From Clostridia bacterium (GTDB taxonomy: Bacteria > Bacillota > Clostridia > Oscillospirales > Acutalibacteraceae), in NCBI GenBank assembly GCA_017554405.1, contig JAFZIK010000043.1, forward strand, positions 1-34,251: a DNA stretch of 34,251 nucleotides. The letters run 5' to 3'. The notes beneath the pieces are model-generated. The model saw only the letters and a program-made list of their open reading frames with translations, did not search any database and had not been told where the DNA came from. Below, in pieces: positions 8,162-15,376 of the stretch. The translations under genes were made by a program, and so were the position numbers. Position 1 is the first letter of the stretch. Every line of letters begins with the position of its first letter.

Positions 8162-8183
8162 TTACGAAAAGAGGCATTATTTA

Positions 8184-9353
8184 ATGGGCGCGTATGATTA
8201 TTTACTCGCTATTGCTTTGATACTGCTTTTTACAAAACTGTTCGGCATCGCCTCGGCAAAGGTGCATATGCCGCAGGTGGTGGGCGCGCTTATCGCCGGC
8301 GTTCTTTTGGGACCGAGCGGGGTAGGACTTCTTAACGAATCTGATTTTTTGCTTAAAACCTCCGAAATAGGCGTTATTATGCTTATGTTCACCGCCGGTA
8401 TCGATACCGATATAGGTGAGCTTAAAAAAACCGGCGGCGCCGCGCTGCTTATAGCGATACTCGGTGTTTTTGTGCCTATTGTTTTCTGCGGCGGCGCATA
8501 TTATCTGTTCTTTGGCGGCTCCGATTTCGGAAGTGTTCTGAACGCCGCTTTTGTGGGCGTTGTGTTTGCCGCGACCAGCGTTAGCATAACCGTTGAAACC
8601 CTTACCGAAATGGGCAAGATAAAATCGAACGTCGGCGCCACCCTGCTTTCCGCTGCGATAATCGATGATATCATCGGCATAATAGTGCTAAGCGTGCTTA
8701 CGGGGATAAGCGATAAAAGCGTTAATCCGCTTATGGTAACTCTCAAGATATTGCTGTTCTTCGCATTCACCGCGGTGGTGGGCTTTGTTGTTTATCATCT
8801 TTTTAAGCGCATTGCCGTTAACCACGCGCACAACCGGAGAATAGCGGTATGGGCGCTTGCCTTTTGCCTTATTATGGCATACTGCGCCGAAACGATTTTC
8901 GGTGTTGCCGATATAACCGGCGCGTATTTTGCCGGGGTGATACTCTGCAACCTTACGAATATGCGGCAGTATGTTGCAAAAAAGATGACCGTGGCTTCCT
9001 ATCTTGTGTTTTCGCCGATATTCTTTGCCGGTATAGGGCTTCGCACCGATCTATCCGGTATTACGCCTAAAATACTGATCTTTGCCGCTGTTCTCTTTGC
9101 GGCGGCGGTAATTTCAAAAATCATCGGCTGCGGGTTTGGCGCGCGCGTCTTTAAGATGGGCAAAAGAGATTCGCTCCGCGTGGGCGTTGGTATGGTGGCG
9201 CGCGGCGAGGTTGCGCTTATGGTGGCGCAAAAGGGCATAACCTCGGGCAATATCGATCCCGATATACTGCCGGCGATCGTGCTTTGCGTGGTCCTCGCGG
9301 CGCTGATAACCCCTGTGCTGCTAAAGCTTACATACCGGGAAAAGAAAGCATAA
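8184..9353 (+). CDS. Cation:proton antiporter (CPA2 family, KefB/NapA-like)
   Basis: A 389-residue integral membrane protein with about 11-13 transmembrane segments spanning the whole length, matching the Na+/H+ exchanger (CPA2) fold. Features include the early LxPQVVGALIAGVLLGPSGVG-type segment, the core FAATSVSITVETLTEMG region and AAIIDDIIGIIVL, whose paired aspartates are the expected ion- and proton-binding site. There is no C-terminal TrkA-N/RCK domain, unlike KefB/KefC. The transported cation (Na+ or K+) is not determinable. ATG at 8184 is chosen because AAAAGAGG lies 9 nt upstream; an in-frame TTG at 8136 would begin inside the leader hairpin. The gene ends 9 nt before a strong bidirectional terminator. 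Confidence 0.9.
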   Translation: MGAYDYLLAIALILLFTKLFGIASAKVHMPQVVGALIAGVLLGPSGVGLLNESDFLLKTSEIGVIMLMFTAGIDTDIGELKKTGGAALLIAILGVFVPIVFCGGAYYLFFGGSDFGSVLNAAFVGVVFAATSVSITVETLTEMGKIKSNVGATLLSAAIIDDIIGIIVLSVLTGISDKSVNPLMVTLKILLFFAFTAVVGFVVYHLFKRIAVNHAHNRRIAVWALAFCLIMAYCAETIFGVADITGAYFAGVILCNLTNMRQYVAKKMTVASYLVFSPIFFAGIGLRTDLSGITPKILIFAAVLFAAAVISKIIGCGFGARVFKMGKRDSLRVGVGMVARGEVALMVAQKGITSGNIDPDILPAIVLCVVLAALITPVLLKLTYREKKA

Positions 9354-9362
9354 TAGAACGAT

Positions 9363-9400
9363 AAAAGACCTCTTGCGGAATGCTCCGCAAGAGGTCTTTT
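9363..9400. terminator. Bidirectional terminator between antiporter and manA
   Basis: A perfect 17-bp inverted repeat (AAAAGACCTCTTGCGGA and its complement) with a 4-nt loop. It has A-runs on one side and T-runs on the other, and lies between two convergent genes. Confidence 0.92.
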
Positions 9401-9419
9401 GTTATTCTTAAATATCCGA

Positions 9420-10376
9420 TTATACCTTTGAAACAAGTATTTTCGCCTTACCGCTTATACTTACTTTAAGCGCCGCAGGGATGAAAATGCTATCCGCCTT
9501 TCTGATATTTGTTTCACCGCCGCACCAGCTTAGCGCGGCTTCGCCCTCAAGAACGATGAGAGATACAAAACTATCGTTTTCGCGGATCTCGGTTTGCCCG
9601 TTAAGCTCAAGCTCCGAGACCTTAAAATACCGGCAATCCGCAAGCTGTTTTTCGGTAAACTCTTTACCCTTTATAGTTTTATGCTCGCTAAAAAGCGGGG
9701 TGGGCTTACGGTTTATGACCTGAAGCGCCTTTTCTTTATGGAGGGCGCGGGGCTTACCGTCGTTACCGAGTCTGCCGTAATCGGAGACCCTGTAAGTTAT
9801 GTTTGAATTCTGCTGGACCTCGGCTATGAGCATACCCTCGCCTATGGCGTGGACCGTGCCCGCCGGGATAAAGAACACGTCGCCTTTTTTTACCGGAACA
9901 AACCTGCAAAGCTCGGTTATTTTATCCGAGTATACGTATTCTTTGAGTATATCCTCGGTAACCTCGGTTTTCAGCCCGTAGATAAGCTGTGCGCCGGGAA
10001 GCGCGTCAAGCACATACCACATTTCGGTTTTGCCGAATTCGCCCTCGTGCTCAAGGGCGTAACTGTCATCGGGGTGCACCTGGACCGAAAGCTTATCCTT
10101 TGCGTCTATCAGCTTTATAAGGAGCGGAAAACACCTGAACGCCTCCGCGTTTTTACCAAGGCACCCGGGACCGAATTCCTCTATCGCGCAGGAGAGCGTT
10201 TTGCCGGCAAGCTCGCCGTTTAATACGAGCGACTGACCGTCAGCCCTGTTTGAAAGCACCCAAGCTTCGGCGATCTTTTGTTCGCTTTTAAACCCGTATT
10301 CGGTTTTGAGCCGCTCGCCGCCCCAGATATAATCCTTAAGCGGCGCCGATAGCATAAGCGGATAACAGTTTTTCAT
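9420..10376 (-). CDS. manA: Mannose-6-phosphate isomerase, class I
   Basis: A 318-residue cupin metalloenzyme interconverting mannose 6-phosphate and fructose 6-phosphate, at the length of the short Firmicutes-type class I enzymes. Expected metal ligands are visible: QVHPDD with His101, Glu118 in GKTEMWYVL, and the GTVHAIGEG histidine. The N-terminus YPLMLSAPLKDYIWGGERL is typical. Of two nearby ATGs, 10376 has the better spacing to AAAGG (9 nt); 10382 is the alternative and would add two residues. The long in-frame extension further upstream lies beyond the predicted promoter and is not coding. It ends at the shared terminator with the antiporter. Confidence 0.93.
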   Translation of the reverse strand: MKNCYPLMLSAPLKDYIWGGERLKTEYGFKSEQKIAEAWVLSNRADGQSLVLNGELAGKTLSCAIEEFGPGCLGKNAEAFRCFPLLIKLIDAKDKLSVQVHPDDSYALEHEGEFGKTEMWYVLDALPGAQLIYGLKTEVTEDILKEYVYSDKITELCRFVPVKKGDVFFIPAGTVHAIGEGMLIAEVQQNSNITYRVSDYGRLGNDGKPRALHKEKALQVINRKPTPLFSEHKTIKGKEFTEKQLADCRYFKVSELELNGQTEIRENDSFVSLIVLEGEAALSWCGGETNIRKADSIFIPAALKVSISGKAKILVSKV

Positions 10377-10412
10377 TTCCATACGCCTTTCGGTAAAATA
10401 ATTATCACATAT

Positions 10413-10441
10413 ATAATAATACAACGCTCTGAAAAAAACAA
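10413..10441 (-). promoter_or_regulatory. Promoter of manA
   Basis: Minus-strand TTGTTT (10436-10441), 17-nt spacer, TATTAT (10413-10418). The predicted start is near 10406, about 30 nt before the manA start. The surrounding sequence is A+T-rich, so a shifted -10 is possible. Confidence 0.55.
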
Positions 10442-10514
10442 TAGGAGAGGGTAAAAAAATACTATACGGTTCGACGAATGATAAAGCAAAAAGAACGCTC
10501 CGCCTCATTTGCAT

Positions 10515-10970
10515 TTAATATTTTTTGATAATATAATCGATTACCTGGGGTCTTACGGCAAACATAACGGGGTCCGGAACCGGATCGGATTTATAATCAA
10601 CCTTTCCCGCTCGGCGTTTTTCAAGCGGGTTGCGTTCTTCCCATCGAAAAAAATCCAATACGGTTTTCTTTATTCTTGTCTTATCAGTCCAATTATTATA
10701 AAAAGTATTCAAATCGGCAAAAATCTGCTCAATAGATTCCTGCGCGATTTCAGTATGAAAATGTCCGTAATAATCAGATATAGATGAAAGATCGTTAATG
10801 AATACTCCGGGACGAATATAATATGCTTCTCTATCCCACTGACTGCCCTGAATAAAGAATACAAGCGTAAAGTCATTTTTAGTTTTTGTCCAACGCTTTG
10901 CCTTTTTTCTGAAGCCCTGTCTTTTTAATTCATTTGTTGCATATTCGATAAGTTCACTTTGCGAAACCAT
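10515..10970 (-). CDS. DUF4304-like protein, function unknown
   Basis: A 151-residue soluble protein. The pattern GFRKKAKRWTKTKNDFTLVFFIQGSQWDREAYYIRPGVFI resembles DUF4304 (thickened GF-x-W-x(n)-Q-x-S-x-W-x(n)-Y-x-x-G motif), a family found in scattered single genes, some near immunity or mobile loci; function unknown. ATG at 10970 is preferred with AGGTGA just upstream; the GTG at 10979 is part of that site. It has its own promoter (10987-11015), lies next to the hairpin array and is more A+T-rich than its neighbours. It is separated from manA by 138 nt with the manA promoter between, so the two are probably independent. Confidence 0.65.
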   Translation of the reverse strand: MVSQSELIEYATNELKRQGFRKKAKRWTKTKNDFTLVFFIQGSQWDREAYYIRPGVFINDLSSISDYYGHFHTEIAQESIEQIFADLNTFYNNWTDKTRIKKTVLDFFRWEERNPLEKRRAGKVDYKSDPVPDPVMFAVRPQVIDYIIKKY

Positions 10971-10986
10971 AATAATCACCTATATC

Positions 10987-11015
10987 AGAATACCAAATAA
11001 GTTGCAAAAAAGCAA
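10987..11015 (-). promoter_or_regulatory. Promoter of the DUF4304-like gene
   Basis: Minus-strand TTGCTT (11010-11015), 17-nt spacer, TATTCT (10987-10992), giving a start close to 10980 and a very short leader containing AGGTGA. Confidence 0.55.
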
Positions 11016-11026
11016 TATAAAAGAAA

Positions 11027-11045
11027 AATCGGGCTGTGCCCGATT
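11027..11045 (-). terminator. Intrinsic terminator at the edge of the hairpin array
   Basis: AATCGGGC and GCCCGATT form a perfect 8-bp stem with a 3-nt loop. On the minus strand it is followed by TTTTTCTTTT. It would end transcripts coming through the array from the tRNA-His side before the DUF4304-like gene's promoter. Confidence 0.75.
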
Positions 11046-11277
11046 GAAATGATGTCGGCGCGAAGCGCAATACGTTTACGGCGGTAGCCGTAACATCGTT
11101 GCTCCGAAGGAGCACATCGTTTATGCCAAAGGCATAACATCGTTTGCCGTAGGCAACCTCGTTTTGTGTCCGCAGGCTGGTGTTTGCGCCGTTGGCGCAA
11201 AACGATGTCGGCGCTACGCACCGAACGATGTTTCCCCGCCTCCAGCGGGGAAAACGATGTTGTGTCCTGCGGACACA
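11046..11277. repeat. Array of about ten variable hairpins with constant 8-nt linker
   Basis: Successive stem-loops with unrelated stems include TTACGGC/GCCGTAA (11076-11093), GCTCC/GGAGC (11101-11113), TATGCC/GGCATA (11122-11136), TGCC/GGCA (11145-11155), TTTGCGCC/GGCGCAAA (11183-11201), an imperfect CGG...CCG stem (11209-11223), TTCCCCGC/GCGGGGAA (11232-11252) and TGTGTCC/GGACACA (11261-11277). The linkers are constant: ACATCGTT at 11093-11100, 11114-11121 and 11137-11144 and ACCTCGTT at 11156-11163 on the left; the exact reverse complement AACGATGT at 11201-11208, 11224-11231 and 11253-11260 on the right. The polarity flips near 11164-11182, where a broken half-hairpin lies. No protein gene is plausible here. 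This, with the flanking hairpins and the tRNA remnant, fills most of the gene-free stretch 10980-11494. Confidence 0.8.
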
Positions 11278-11281
11278 AACA

Positions 11282-11326
11282 CAACAAAGAAACCTCTTTT
11301 GGTAGACAAAAGAGGTTTCTTTGTTG
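11282..11326. terminator. 20-bp perfect hairpin next to the tRNA-like remnant
   Basis: Arms 11282-11301 and 11307-11326 are exact reverse complements (core AAACCTCTTTTG/CAAAAGAGGTTT) around a GTAGA loop. Its position relative to the duplicated tRNA 3' end is the same as that of the terminator at 11455-11495 relative to real tRNA-His, so it looks like a duplicated, diverged tRNA terminator. Confidence 0.6.
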
Positions 11327-11439
11327 GGGTGGAAGATGGGACTCGCTACGCGCCTTTCGGCGCTACACGCCCGCGGGCTCGGCAACCGTTCGCCGAAAGG
11401 TTGCCGTTTTGCGTTGCAAAACCGCCCTGTTCGAGTCCC
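11324..11439. repeat. Partial tRNA-His 3'-end duplicate enclosing four hairpins
   Basis: Positions 11324-11345 are identical over 22 nt to 11494-11515, which covers the encoded CCA, acceptor 3' strand and part of the T arm of tRNA-His. After that, sequence diverges: GCGCC/GGCGC (11350-11363), the palindrome GCCCGCGGGC (11369-11378), GGCAACC/GGTTGCC (11381-11405) and TTTTGC/GCAAAA (11407-11421). The block closes with CGAGTCCC (11432-11439), the complement of GGGACTCG at 11338-11345, so the whole block can fold as one large stem. No 5' half of a tRNA is present. Confidence 0.7.
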
Positions 11440-11454
11440 TTCATATATATACTA

Positions 11455-11495
11455 AAACAAAACAGCCACACCGCAAGGGTGTGACTGTTTTGTTT
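11455..11495 (-). terminator. Terminator of tRNA-His
   Basis: Arms AAACAAAACAG (11455-11465) and CTGTTTTGTTT (11485-11495) continue, after one mismatch, into CACACC/GGTGTG with a 5-nt loop. On the minus strand it begins directly at the tRNA 3' end and runs into TTTTAG. Confidence 0.75.
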
Positions 11496-11572
11496 GGGGT
11501 GGAAGATGGGACTCGAACCCACGATCTCTGGTGCCACAAACCAGCGCTTTAACCAACTAAGCTACATCCACC
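11495..11572 (-). tRNA. tRNA-His (anticodon GTG)
   Basis: The minus strand folds into a cloverleaf with the extra 5' G(-1) opposite C73 that identifies tRNA-His, acceptor GTGGATG/CTTCCAC (one T-T mismatch), anticodon stem CTGGT/ACCAG with loop TTGTGGC (anticodon GTG), T arm GTGGGTTCGAGTCCCAT, and an encoded CCA at 11495-11497. A promoter lies upstream and a terminator follows immediately. A 22-nt copy of its 3' end lies 170 bp downstream. Confidence 0.96.
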
Positions 11573-11585
11573 GAATGCAAGAGTT

Positions 11586-11613
11586 ATTATACCATAATAA
11601 GAGTTATTGTCAA
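11586..11613 (-). promoter_or_regulatory. Promoter of tRNA-His
   Basis: Minus-strand TTGACA (11608-11613), 16-nt spacer, TATAAT (11586-11591); both hexamers are perfect. Initiation near 11579 leaves a leader of about 7 nt. Confidence 0.85.
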
Positions 11614-11630
11614 GGGTTTTTTAAAAATGC

Positions 11631-11658
11631 AGCGGCGCACCGGTCGGGGTGCGCCGCT
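11631..11658 (-). terminator. Terminator of the ruvC-ftsH gene series
   Basis: An 11-bp GC-rich stem (AGCGGCGCACC/GGTGCGCCGCT) with a 6-nt loop, followed on the minus strand by GCATTTTT. It begins 5 nt after the ftsH stop and immediately precedes the tRNA-His promoter. Confidence 0.88.
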
Positions 11659-11663
11659 CTGTT

Positions 11664-13511
11664 TTAGTTTTCCATTATCTTGATAAAATCTTCGCCCGAA
11701 AGCTTCTCATTTTCAAAGAGCTGTTTTGCAACCTCGTGAAGCTTAGGCATAGCGGATTTGAGTATCTCGACCGCTTTTTTATACTGGGACATAACCACCG
11801 ATTCGATCTCATCGTCGATAGCGGCGGCGGTCTTTTCGGAATAATTAGGCGTTGAGGAGAAATCGCGACCTAAGAATACCTCGTTATTATCGTTACCGTA
11901 GGTAACAAGTCCTAACTTTTCGCTCATACCGAAGCGGGTGACCATTTTACGCGCAAGCTCGGTAGCCCGTTCGATATCGTTCGAGGCGCCGGTGCAGATA
12001 TCATCCTGAGTAAGCTGTTCCGCCGCTCTGCCGCCTAAAAGCGAGCATATCTGCTCAAGCATATTATTGCGGCTTACGTGACCCTTATCCTCCTCGGGCA
12101 GATACATAGTATAGCCCGCCGCCATACCGCGCTGGATAATGGATATCTGATGAACGGGGTCCTGCGTTGGCAGGAAGTAGGAGACCACCGCGTGGCCTGC
12201 CTCGTGATAAGAGGTGACCATTTTATCCTTATCGCTTACAACGTGGGATCTCTTTTCGGTGCCCATAACCACCTTGATCGTGGCTTCCTCGATCTCCTCC
12301 TGGGTTATCGCCTTTTTACGGTGACGAACCGCGAGGAGTGCCGATTCGTTAAGCAGGTTTTCAAGGTCGGCGCCGGTAAAACCGGAGGTCGATTTTGCAA
12401 TGGTTTTAAGGTTAACGTCGGGTCCTAAGGGCTTACCGCGGGCGTGGACCTTAAGTATCTCTTCCCTGCCCTTGACGTCCGGATAGTTTACGGTTATCTG
12501 CCTATCGAATCTGCCGGGGCGCAAAAGCGCCTTATCGAGTATATCGGGGCGGTTTGTTGCCGCCATAACGATAACGCCCTCGTTTTCGCCGAAACCGTCC
12601 ATTTCAACGAGCAACTGGTTGAGCGTCTGCTCTCTTTCATCGTGACCGCCGCCGAGGCCCGCTCCGCGTTGACGGCCAACGGCGTCTATTTCATCGATAA
12701 ACACTACCGCGGGGGCGTTTTTCTTGGCTTCATGGAAAAGATCACGAACGCGGGAAGCACCCACGCCTACATACATTTCAACAAAATCCGAACCGGATAT
12801 CGAGAAGAAGGCAACGTCCGCCTCACCGGCAACAGCGCGGGCAAGCAGGGTTTTACCCGTTCCGGGAGGGCCCACGAGCAGAACGCCTTTGGGAATACGT
12901 GCGCCGAGTTCGTTGAACTTTTTGGGATCCTTAAGGAAATCGACGATCTCCGCCATTTCCTCTTTTTCCTCATCGGCGCCGGCAACGTCGGCAAAAGTGG
13001 TCTTTTTGCGGTTATCCGCCTTGCGCGCCTTGGATTTGCCGAAGCCCATGGTTTTATCGGTGCCCATAGTGGCGTTCATACGCCGCATCATAAATATCCA
13101 GAATAGCGCCAGCGCGGCTATCAGGATAACGGTGGGCAGCATACTGAGTATCCAGGAGCCCTGACCGCCCTTTGTTACGTCGTATTCGATACGCTTTACG
13201 CCCTCTTCGCCGGCCTCCGCCTTGGCGTTTATTTCGAGGACCGCATCGTTAACGTCGTTATAGAACATCGATGGGTCGGCAACGGTATAATTGTAGGTCT
13301 TGCCGTCCTTATCGTCGCGCAGCTTATAGGTAAGCTGACCGTTATAAAGGTTAATATTGAATTCCGAGACCTTGTTGTTGCGAACAAGCTGAACTATCTC
13401 ATAATACTTTTTCTGACTGGTATCTTTGGCAAACCTGCTCATTATAAGATACGAAGCCACCAGTATCACCGGAATCGCAATATATAATATGCGTCTTAAG
13501 TTCTTATTCAA
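11664..13511 (-). CDS. ftsH: ATP-dependent zinc metalloprotease FtsH
   Basis: A 615-residue membrane-anchored AAA+ protease that degrades membrane and regulatory proteins. Order: TM1 (about 8-24), extracytoplasmic domain, TM2 (121-141), AAA+ module with Walker A GPPGTGKT (214-221), Walker B FIDEID (271-276) and second region of homology ending RPGRFDRQ, then the zinc protease domain with HEAGH (436-440). Length and all catalytic residues are normal. The start appears to be TTG at 13511, supported by AAGGGAG at the right distance; no ATG is available. It is the last gene of the minus-strand series, 18 nt after hpt, an ancient and common tilS-hpt-ftsH order in Firmicutes. Confidence 0.98.
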   Translation of the reverse strand: MNKNLRRILYIAIPVILVASYLIMSRFAKDTSQKKYYEIVQLVRNNKVSEFNINLYNGQLTYKLRDDKDGKTYNYTVADPSMFYNDVNDAVLEINAKAEAGEEGVKRIEYDVTKGGQGSWILSMLPTVILIAALALFWIFMMRRMNATMGTDKTMGFGKSKARKADNRKKTTFADVAGADEEKEEMAEIVDFLKDPKKFNELGARIPKGVLLVGPPGTGKTLLARAVAGEADVAFFSISGSDFVEMYVGVGASRVRDLFHEAKKNAPAVVFIDEIDAVGRQRGAGLGGGHDEREQTLNQLLVEMDGFGENEGVIVMAATNRPDILDKALLRPGRFDRQITVNYPDVKGREEILKVHARGKPLGPDVNLKTIAKSTSGFTGADLENLLNESALLAVRHRKKAITQEEIEEATIKVVMGTEKRSHVVSDKDKMVTSYHEAGHAVVSYFLPTQDPVHQISIIQRGMAAGYTMYLPEEDKGHVSRNNMLEQICSLLGGRAAEQLTQDDICTGASNDIERATELARKMVTRFGMSEKLGLVTYGNDNNEVFLGRDFSSTPNYSEKTAAAIDDEIESVVMSQYKKAVEILKSAMPKLHEVAKQLFENEKLSGEDFIKIMEN

Positions 13512-13529
13512 AAGATATGATCTCCCTTC

Positions 13530-14069
13530 TTATTTTTCGTATACCGCCGGCGAAAGTATGCCGATATACGGTAAATTTCTGTATTTTTCATCGTAATCAA
13601 GACCGTAACCCACAACAAACTCATCCGGTATTGTGGCGCCCACGTAATCCGCCCTGATATCCGCCTTGCGGTTATCGGGTTTATCAAGAAGGGTGCAGAT
13701 CTTAATGCTTGCGGCGTTTCTGTCCTTAAGTATATTCTTAAGATATGCCAGCGTAACTCCCGAATCGAGGATATCCTCAACTATGAGGATATCGCAGCCC
13801 TCGGGGCTTATATCGAGGTCCTTTTTGAATTTTACAAAGCCGGTGCTTTTTGCCCCGTCATAGGATGATACCGCCATAAAATCTATCCTGCAATCGCAGG
13901 TGATCTCACGCAAAAGATCGGATAAAAACACCACCGCGCCCTTTAAAACGCTGACCAAAAGCAGGTTTTTACCCTCATAATCCCGGGAAATCTCTTTTCC
14001 GAGCTTTTTGCAGATTTGTTTTAATTCATCCTCGGGTATAAGAACGCCGAGCACATCTTCTTTTTTCAT
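13530..14069 (-). CDS. hpt: Hypoxanthine phosphoribosyltransferase
   Basis: A 179-residue purine salvage enzyme that converts hypoxanthine (and often guanine) plus PRPP to IMP or GMP. The PRPP-binding motif VEDILDSGVT is at 97-106, with LLVSVLKGAVVFLSDL upstream and the base-contacting VGYGLDYDEKYRNLPYIG at the C-terminus. ATG at 14069 overlaps the tilS stop (ATGA), implying coupled translation. The tilS-hpt-ftsH neighbourhood matches Bacillus and many clostridia. Confidence 0.97.
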   Translation of the reverse strand: MKKEDVLGVLIPEDELKQICKKLGKEISRDYEGKNLLLVSVLKGAVVFLSDLLREITCDCRIDFMAVSSYDGAKSTGFVKFKKDLDISPEGCDILIVEDILDSGVTLAYLKNILKDRNAASIKICTLLDKPDNRKADIRADYVGATIPDEFVVGYGLDYDEKYRNLPYIGILSPAVYEK

Positions 14070-15376
14070 GATTTATTATTTCCCCCATAAACAGTTTCAT
14101 AAACAATTTTATAAACAGCTTTACTGTTTTCGCTCGCGGCGACCCTTTGGGCGGCGCCGAACCCGGCGACCCATATAACGCCCTCATCATCCGAAACAAC
14201 CGGCAGGTTCGCCCGCTCGTTTTGCGGGATCGCCTTTTCGTTATAAAGCTGCTTAAGCGTTTTTGTGCATCCGCGGCCGGCAAGGCGTATTTTATCTCCC
14301 TCGCGCCTTGTGCGCACAATTATTTCACCTGCTATTTTATCACAATCGATAAGGTTATTTAATAACAGATTATTAATTTTTTTGCTTTTTTTTATAAATG
14401 ACAGGTCTTCTTTTACGATTTTTACGTTAAAGGCGGTATCTTCGCCGGTATCTATTTTAAGTATCCCCTTTTGCCGATAGGCCACGGCGCCGCCCTCGAG
14501 ACTGCACCTGCCGCCGCCCACAGCTACGGCGAACAGATCGTCGGTATGCTTAAAGTCCGGCGAAATACCGGTTTTTTCCTTGCAGAACAGGCGAAGCACA
14601 CGGCTTGATACCGCCGGACCTTCATCGGTAAGGGTTTTTACGTCAAGCCCCTTCGGGGTTAACATACCGAGATACTTTTGCCTTGCGATATCGTTCAGTT
14701 TATCGCGGTCAATCATAAGCGAAAGCGCCGTGTTTACCGCGTTGCTTTCTGCCGCGGGGTTTATTTCTTTTAGAACCGGGATTACCTTATGGCGAATGCG
14801 GTTGCGGGCGTAATCGTCGGTCAGATTACTACTGTCGGTAACGTAGGTAAGACCGTTATCCGAGCAATACTTTTCGATCTCTTCTCTTGTGCAGAGGATC
14901 AGCGGGCGTATATAACGGTCGCGCTTTGGGGGTATGCCGCAAAGACCATCGAGCGCGCTGCCCCTTGTAAGGTTAAAGATGACCGTTTCAAGGTTATCGC
15001 TTGCGGTATGCGCCGTAGCAACGGCGTCCGCCGCAAGGCCTTCAAAAAAGGCGTATCGCATCTGCCGCGCGGCAAGCTCGATGCCAAGTTTATTTTGTTT
15101 TGCAAACGCCGCAACGTCGCCGTCGCCGGTAAAAAGCTTCACGCCGAGTTTATCGCAAAGAGCCTTTACGAACGACTCGTCCGCATCGGATTCCGCGCCT
15201 CTTAATCTATGATTATAGTGCGCCGCGAAGACCTCTATGCCGTATTCATCCTTTAAAGATAGCAAGCTATTGAGCAAGGCTACCGAATCAGCCCCGCCCG
15301 AAAGCGCCACGGCAACGGTTTTTACGCCATTTAAAAGGCAAAAATCATTTATTGCCGATCTTACTTTACCGAGCAT
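14066..15376 (-). CDS. tilS: tRNA(Ile)-lysidine synthase
   Basis: A 436-residue ATP-pyrophosphatase-family enzyme that attaches lysine to C34 of the CAU-anticodon tRNA-Ile, so that it reads AUA. The PP-loop ALSGGADS (SGGADS at 26-31) and the TAHTASDNLET segment mark the catalytic domain; the C-terminal part (about 360-430) contains the TilS C-terminal substrate-binding domain with a typical LPVVSDDEGVIWVAGF. Its ATG overlaps the dnaB stop (TAATG) and its stop overlaps hpt, so translation is probably coupled on both sides. Confidence 0.96.
   Translation of the reverse strand: MLGKVRSAINDFCLLNGVKTVAVALSGGADSVALLNSLLSLKDEYGIEVFAAHYNHRLRGAESDADESFVKALCDKLGVKLFTGDGDVAAFAKQNKLGIELAARQMRYAFFEGLAADAVATAHTASDNLETVIFNLTRGSALDGLCGIPPKRDRYIRPLILCTREEIEKYCSDNGLTYVTDSSNLTDDYARNRIRHKVIPVLKEINPAAESNAVNTALSLMIDRDKLNDIARQKYLGMLTPKGLDVKTLTDEGPAVSSRVLRLFCKEKTGISPDFKHTDDLFAVAVGGGRCSLEGGAVAYRQKGILKIDTGEDTAFNVKIVKEDLSFIKKSKKINNLLLNNLIDCDKIAGEIIVRTRREGDKIRLAGRGCTKTLKQLYNEKAIPQNERANLPVVSDDEGVIWVAGFGAAQRVAASENSKAVYKIVYETVYGGNNKS

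Larger units (their letters stand above)
7917..8183 (+). other. Long noncoding leader upstream of the antiporter
   Basis: This 267-nt gap has no plausible gene. It contains a potentially folded segment (about 7950-8045) with complementary pieces CTCAA/TTGAG and GGGAA/TTCCC, then a dispersed repeat with two hairpins (8059-8108), then an intrinsic-terminator-like hairpin (8138-8161) that ends just before the antiporter ribosome binding site. No convincing promoter was found between the terminator-like hairpin and the gene, so the whole stretch is probably a transcribed 5' leader. I could not match it to a known riboswitch class. Confidence 0.45.

Noticed and set aside
8136-8183. Upstream TTG start adding 16 residues to the antiporter
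   Set aside because: It falls within the GGGCGAAC/GTTCGCCC hairpin and has no ribosome binding site, while ATG at 8184 has AAAAGAGG at good spacing.
10383-10514. N-terminal extension of ManA by about 45 residues
   Set aside because: The extension overlaps the predicted manA promoter, has no ribosome binding site and does not resemble ManA, which normally begins at YPLMLSAPLKD.
11046-11277. CRISPR array
   Set aside because: The constant element is only 8 nt, the intervening units are palindromic and of variable length (11-21 nt), and the linker orientation flips midway. No cas genes are nearby.
11324-11515. Boundaries (attL/attR) of a prophage or integrative element
   Set aside because: The direct repeats are only 170 bp apart and no integrase or cargo lies between them, so no element is present now; kept only as a tRNA-derived repeat.
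11164-11552. ORFs running through the hairpin array into tRNA-His
   Set aside because: They are composed of palindromes and tRNA antisense sequence, lack ribosome binding sites and resemble no protein.
12444-13106. 220-residue plus-strand ORF inside ftsH
   Set aside because: It is antisense to the conserved AAA+ domain of FtsH; long antisense frames are common in these GC-biased genes (also opposite secA, DUF1846 and the clp gene).
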